From positions 2,551,614-2,615,613 of the forward strand of contig NC_089181.1 in the NCBI RefSeq assembly GCF_947507565.1: a stretch of 64,000 nt of DNA, in the 5' to 3' direction. Under the pieces are notes generated by a model, which saw nothing but the letters and a program-made list of their open reading frames with translations, was not told where the DNA came from and did not search any database. How positions within the stretch are numbered: the stretch's first letter is position 1; each line of letters starts with the position of its first letter. This document shows positions 60,151 to 64,000 of this stretch, one piece after another. The stretch is from Oscarella lobularis (lineage: Eukaryota > Porifera > Homoscleromorpha > Homosclerophorida > Oscarellidae). The position numbers and the translations under genes are program-made.

Positions 60151-61624
60151 TTAGACACTCTTCTTGTATACTTTACGATTTCCATGGAGCGAAAACGATG
60201 TGACGCGTTCTGTGTGGGTGTTGTAACGCGCACTAGAATACTCCCACGTGCAAGCTCCACGTGCATAGTTTTGTGCAAACATAATATTTTGCGAGAGAAA
60301 CACAACGACAAAGACAACAGATAGCGTTGTTCCAACCCAAATTGTTAGCTTCAGATAGAACTGAGCACCGCATTCTACATGACAGGAAGTGTGTTAGTTT
60401 TGCCATTAATTAATTAACCAATATATTGATTACATTCGGAAATAATGAATTGGCGAATCTGCACTCGTTCGGTTCGGGTTTTCCGGGTGGCACAAAAAAT
60501 GCACAAGAAAGGTGCCTGACGCGCCTGCAAAAAGAAGACGTGGACTATTATGAGGCACGGCATTCAGTGGGCGTACGGAGGAGCAGTAGTGCACGCATAG
60601 TTGAGACCCTGCGCTAACACGTCACTTTTCAACTGAATCAACGATCCGTTATTGCAATTTTCCCTGCGACAAATGAGTTGCAGTCGAAACTTAAAAGTAG
60701 ACAAGTCAACTACTCACTTGACCCCTTGACCAGGCGTGAGAGCAACGATTGTCCACAGAGGTGACACCCTGTTTGGACTCAGATTTGGCAACTCGTAAAG
60801 GGCAAAAAAGCTAAGAAGGAATTAATGGTAGTAAGAGCCCGTCAAAAAAAACATCTCAGTTCTCGTACCTAGTTTTACCGTAGGCATCATCCCTTACTCG
60901 CGTTCCGTTGAGTAGCAGCTGCACGCGTCCCGTTGAAGCCAATGCAAGCTGCAGAACAGCGTGAATTTAGTTTTGGCAACTTCTTGCGCTGAAAGTCGCA
61001 TCTGACCTGTTCTGAAGCTGCCGCCCAAAATGAATATGTCACGTGGTCGGGACAGTTTTTGGGATCGTAGGACTCGCATCCAGTAAAATTCATTCCCGAC
61101 GGATCACTTGTCGATCCGCACCAGTTCATCTGGCCAACAATATAGCTAAACAAGCAATTTACTGTATCTCCAATGTATCTCGACAAAGAAGTGAACTTAC
61201 GATGGCAAAAATTGATCATTTGCATAACAGTTTATTCCATTGGCGCAGTAAATGCTCTTGAGCTGTTGCGTGCCAGACCACAGCAAAGTCTGGCGTAAAA
61301 GACTATTATTGTTAATTCAACTTGATCTGCTCGCGATTGTTTTGCCTTGTCTTTTGGAGGAACTTGTCCGGTGATGCTAAAATACTTTGCGTAGGCTGCC
61401 TTTGGGACTTTACACGGATCTTTGGAAGCAAACGCCCCACGAAACTCTTGCCACGCCTGGACGCAGTTGACGTTCGGTTTCATATATCCAAATTGTGTGA
61501 AATAGGCGCAGCGGCCGAGAAAAATTCGCTCGATGGCAGGAGTCGTTTGGCAGTTGACGCCATCATGAACGAGAAGAGCCAAGGCAAGGGAGAATATCAG
61601 AGAAAAGGCAATAGACGATGGCAT
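60151..61624 (-). CDS. ADP-ribosyl cyclase (CD38/CD157 family), copy A
   Basis: Start 61624 with a signal peptide (FSLIFSLALALLVHDGVNCQ). Then IFLGRCAYFTQFGY, CVQAWQEFRGAFASKDPC, TLLWSGTQQL (first active-site Trp), MNWCGSTSDPSGMNFTGC, HVTYSFWAAASEQ (second Trp) and SFFALYELPNLSPNRVS (catalytic Glu), all in family order with paired Cys. It would make cyclic ADP-ribose or nicotinamide-exchange products from NAD(P) outside the cell or in lumenal space. A TGA lies after PPYAH (60564), but a donor within PP|gtacgc, also present in copy B, leads to an exon RVRHLSCAFFVPPG. A last exon to 60151 has a membrane span (LTIWVGTTLSVVFVVVFLSQ). The C-terminal joins are uncertain. Confidence 0.8.
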
Positions 61625-61668
61625 TTTTGGCTGTAACTGGAACTGATGAATGCTTCTGGACTCGCGCG

Positions 61669-61676
61669 TTTATATA
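61669..61676 (-). promoter_or_regulatory. TATA box of cyclase copy A
   Basis: TATATAAA on the minus strand, 45 bp upstream of the start codon. Copy B has a weaker match (CATAAATA) at the same distance, which supports a conserved core promoter in an otherwise TATA-poor window. Confidence 0.55.
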
Positions 61677-62041
61677 GCAGTATCTGCCTAAGTCACGTCA
61701 TCCTCTTCTGATTATCGGCCTATTCAAGTGTTACAATGAGCGGTGAATGTGTTCATTAGCATTGCATTGGAAGTCTCGTTTCTCCACTGTTTTTCAAAAG
61801 CGATAATGAGAAGCATTGAGCAGTGAAAAGTGACAACGAATTCCATTTAGCAAGTGGGATGACAATCGCGTGACAACGAATCACTCGCGTCATTTTAACA
61901 ACACATATCAATGAGAGACAAATTGAATTTGACACTGATTTGACGACTAGAAGACGTGCAGAACAACGAGCAGAGAAAACGCAGAGCAAGAGAAAACGCA
62001 CAGCAAGAGAAGTTTTGGTCACATTGGACGACGGTTCAACT
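61677..62041. other. Intergenic between the two cyclases, no gene seen
   Basis: 365 bp. Contains the upstream region of copy A and the 3' flank of copy B. Short repeats such as agcaagagaaa...cacagcaagagaag (about 61986-62010) are simple duplications. No coding segment. Confidence 0.4.
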
Positions 62042-63271
62042 TTATATTGAATCTTGGGATGTGTATTTTTTCAGTTGACGCCTCTTCTACAGAAAAAAGC
62101 ACCGTAGTACTTAGACATAGTAAAGAGCGATTATTTACGTTTGCAAGGAGAGGATACTGAAAATTGCACGTTGCTGGTTGGTCTGCAAAAAAGCCGCAGG
62201 AAGCATGTTTGACAACCCTATCAAAATCAAGGAACATCTCGCACACAAACGCAAAGACACGCCACGACATTATTACGGCGGATTCATGATGCATCGGTAC
62301 GGAAGGTTCTGATTAGCCACGTCATTTTTTAGCAGAAGCATTGATGCACTATCACAGTCTTCTCTATAATATAAATTTGCACTAAATCTGAAGGGACCAT
62401 GTTGTGACTGCGATGCGTACTTGACCGGTTGACCGGGTGTAAGAGCAACAATTGCTTCCAGGGCTGTCACCCGACTGGGATTCAAATTTGGCAATTCATA
62501 CTTGGCAAAAAAGCTATCGCGGGAGTAGGCCGAACCATTTGTTCGCGTCCCATCGAGCAGCAGTCGCACGACTCCCGTTGATGCGAGAGCAAGCTGCAAT
62601 CAGTTACACTTAGTTAGCACGCATCGTGCCACATAACTAACGAGACCTGTTGGGAAGCTGCCGCCCAAAACGAATAGGTTACGTGCTTGGGACAGTCGTC
62701 GCGATCGTACGATCGACACCCGGTGAAGTTCATTCCTGACGGATCGGTCTTCGATCCACACCAGTTCATTTTGCCGACGAGATAGCTAAAACCATGCTAA
62801 GTTGAAAAACGAAGCCACGCAATCGTTATAATTTTCCGCTTACGACGGCATGAACTGATCATTGGCATAACAGTGGATCCCATCCGCACAAAGAACGCTC
62901 TTAAGTTCTTGCGTACCAGACCAAAGCAGCGTCTAAAGAGATAAGGAAACGACAGACGATTGTTCGGTGCATAGCCAGACTCCGATCGTTTATACCATGT
63001 CTCTCGGTGGAGTTTGGTATTTGCTTGTCATGCTAAAATAACTAGTGTAGTTTTCTATCGATACGGTACACGGGTCCTTGGCGCCGAATGCTTTGAAGAA
63101 GGCATTCCACGCTTCGCTGCAGATGACCGGCTTTGGCTGCTGGTATCCGAATTCTTTGAAATATTCGCAACGACCGAGGAACATTTCCTGGATGCCGGGA
63201 GTCGTTTGAGAATTGGCGCCGAGAAAAAGAAGAGCGATAGTAGAGGCAAATTGAAAGTAGATCCTCGGCAT
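62042..63271 (-). CDS. ADP-ribosyl cyclase (CD38/CD157 family), copy B
   Basis: ATG 63271 with a signal peptide (PRIYFQFASTIALLFLGANS). Same landmarks as copy A: MFLGRCEYFKEFGY, CSEAWNAFFKAFGAKDPC, TLLWSGTQEL, MNWCGSKTDPSGMNFTGC, FWAAASQQ, LALASTGVVRLLLDGT and AKYELPNLNPSRVTALEAIV (catalytic Glu). The splice at NPP|gtaata continues to VVKHASCGFFADQPATCNFQ and YPLLAN, then KRRQLKKYTSQDSI and stop at 62042. Unlike copy A no C-terminal membrane span is seen, so it may be secreted. The two copies are about equally spaced and in the same orientation, a tandem duplication. Confidence 0.82.
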
Positions 63272-63618
63272 CTTTGCAGTGGGGAGTTTGGTGTGAGCTA
63301 CGACGTGCTTGTGTGCAACCTATTTATGTAGTCTGTAAAGTCACGTCACCATCTGGTGTTTAACGGACTACGTGCGCCCCCATTCAAGCGATTGAAATGG
63401 CTCATTAGCAATGAGCATTCATTTTCCTAAGATCAATTATCACGTCTTCTTGAACAATGGAAGACCGATGAAGTGGAATTAACGGGTTATAGTCCCAACG
63501 ATTGCATGACGAATGTCGAGAAAGGACCGAGCAATCATGGAAGATTTTCCACAAACACGGATTCGCGCGCGATTTGTTGACGGCGTCGAGCGCGCGCTAT
63601 AGCACAACGAAGACGAAG
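63272..63618. promoter_or_regulatory. Divergent intergenic region, cyclase B / GABA-T 3
   Basis: 347 bp between opposed start codons. Holds the TATA-like CATAAATA (minus strand, 63321-63328), 50 bp upstream of cyclase B. No coding exon recognised. Confidence 0.4.
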
Positions 63619-64000
63619 ATGTTGGCGATTTCGAGATTCCGCAGCTCCTTTCGTATCCTCGCTGCAGCGTCATTTAGCGCAGACGGTAACAGCCGCATTC
63701 GCTACTGCAATCGCAGCTCGAAGTTTCTCTCGCTACAGCGAGCGCCGACTTTTCCGGTCCCGAGGTAAAGACTCGGATTCCAGGACCGGAATCGCTTCGC
63801 TTGATATCGGAGCTAAATAAAATACAGGTACGAGCAGTCGGAAAGTTGGAGAAAGTCGAGCTTTGTTCGCAGGAGTCGAGAGCCGTCGACATTTTCATTG
63901 ATTTCAAAAAGAGCAGAGGCAATTACGTGTACGACGCAGACGGCAATCGGCTGCTCGACGTCTGCAATCACATCGCGTCTCTTCCACTCGGATACAATCA
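63619..64000 (+). CDS. 4-aminobutyrate aminotransferase, copy 3, N-terminal part
   Basis: Cut by the right edge. ATG 63619 gives a basic presequence (MLAISRFRSSFRILAAASFS), spliced to FSGPEVKTRIPGPESLRLIS and ELNKIQ, then ESRAVDIFIDFKKSRGNYVY, DADGNRLLDVCNHIASLPLG and YNH. Exon boundaries match those of copies 1 and 2. The downstream active-site regions are outside the window, so integrity cannot be judged. Confidence 0.85.

Overview
The window is a stretch of a very compact animal nuclear genome. Nearly all genes carry many short introns (several I could bound are exactly 52 bp, others 60-80 bp), intergenic gaps are usually 50-500 bp, and the proteome is metazoan: Ig/FN3 receptors with single membrane spans, adiponectin receptor, CD38-type ADP-ribosyl cyclases, GABA transaminase, UBR1/2, CSDE1, SR splicing factor, RAD51, KNL2/MIS18BP1. 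No transposon or virus-like element is visible. The style fits an early-branching animal with a small genome, most likely a homoscleromorph sponge such as Oscarella; that species guess is inference.

Layout. 1-10.5 kb, all minus strand: the 5' half of a slowpoke-binding-protein/PXK-like pseudokinase, then two tandem paralogous Ig+FN3 cell-surface receptors. 10.9-18.2 kb, housekeeping: UGP2 (+), an SRSF4/5/6-type SR protein (-), a SYNJ2BP-like tail-anchored PDZ protein (+) and a C19orf47-type SAM-domain protein (-) whose long second intron contains a complete, intronless GH172/DUF2961 gene on the other strand. 18.6-24.05 kb: a tandem family of six small proteins with a PGYPPQ-type proline/glycine-rich head and a conserved hydrophobic cassette, all with the same exon plan, with a divergent profilin gene inserted between copies 4 and 5. 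24.3-29.6 kb: GTPBP1/2 (-), AdipoR-type PAQR (-), PAIP1 (+). 29.9-33.1 kb: poorly resolved C2-like fragment, a P-loop NTPase of unknown family (-), and a small acidic gene (+). 33.4-39.2 kb, minus strand: RAD51, KNL2/MIS18BP1 (SANTA+SANT), and a membrane-anchored tubulin-tyrosine-ligase-like gene. 39.3-47.4 kb: UBR1/2 N-recognin (-). 47.6-54.3 kb: TRMT5 (-), a possible sororin (+), an intron-containing tRNA-Leu(UAG) next to a direct repeat that copies its 3' end, and CSDE1/UNR (-). 54.7-64 kb: three tandem GABA transaminases (+; third cut by the window edge) with two CD38-like ADP-ribosyl cyclases (-) lodged between copies 2 and 3.

How the genes relate. Most neighbours are functionally unrelated and simply packed head-to-head or tail-to-tail (e.g. 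profilin/PGY copy 5 start codons 48 bp apart; TRMT5/sororin-like 94 bp; AdipoR/PAIP1 135 bp). Local expansions by tandem duplication are the accessory signal: the receptor pair, the PGYPPQ array, the GABA-transaminase and cyclase cluster. Exon boundaries in multi-exon genes were inferred by eye from GT/AG sites and homology, so the coordinates given are CDS spans from start to stop codon, introns included.
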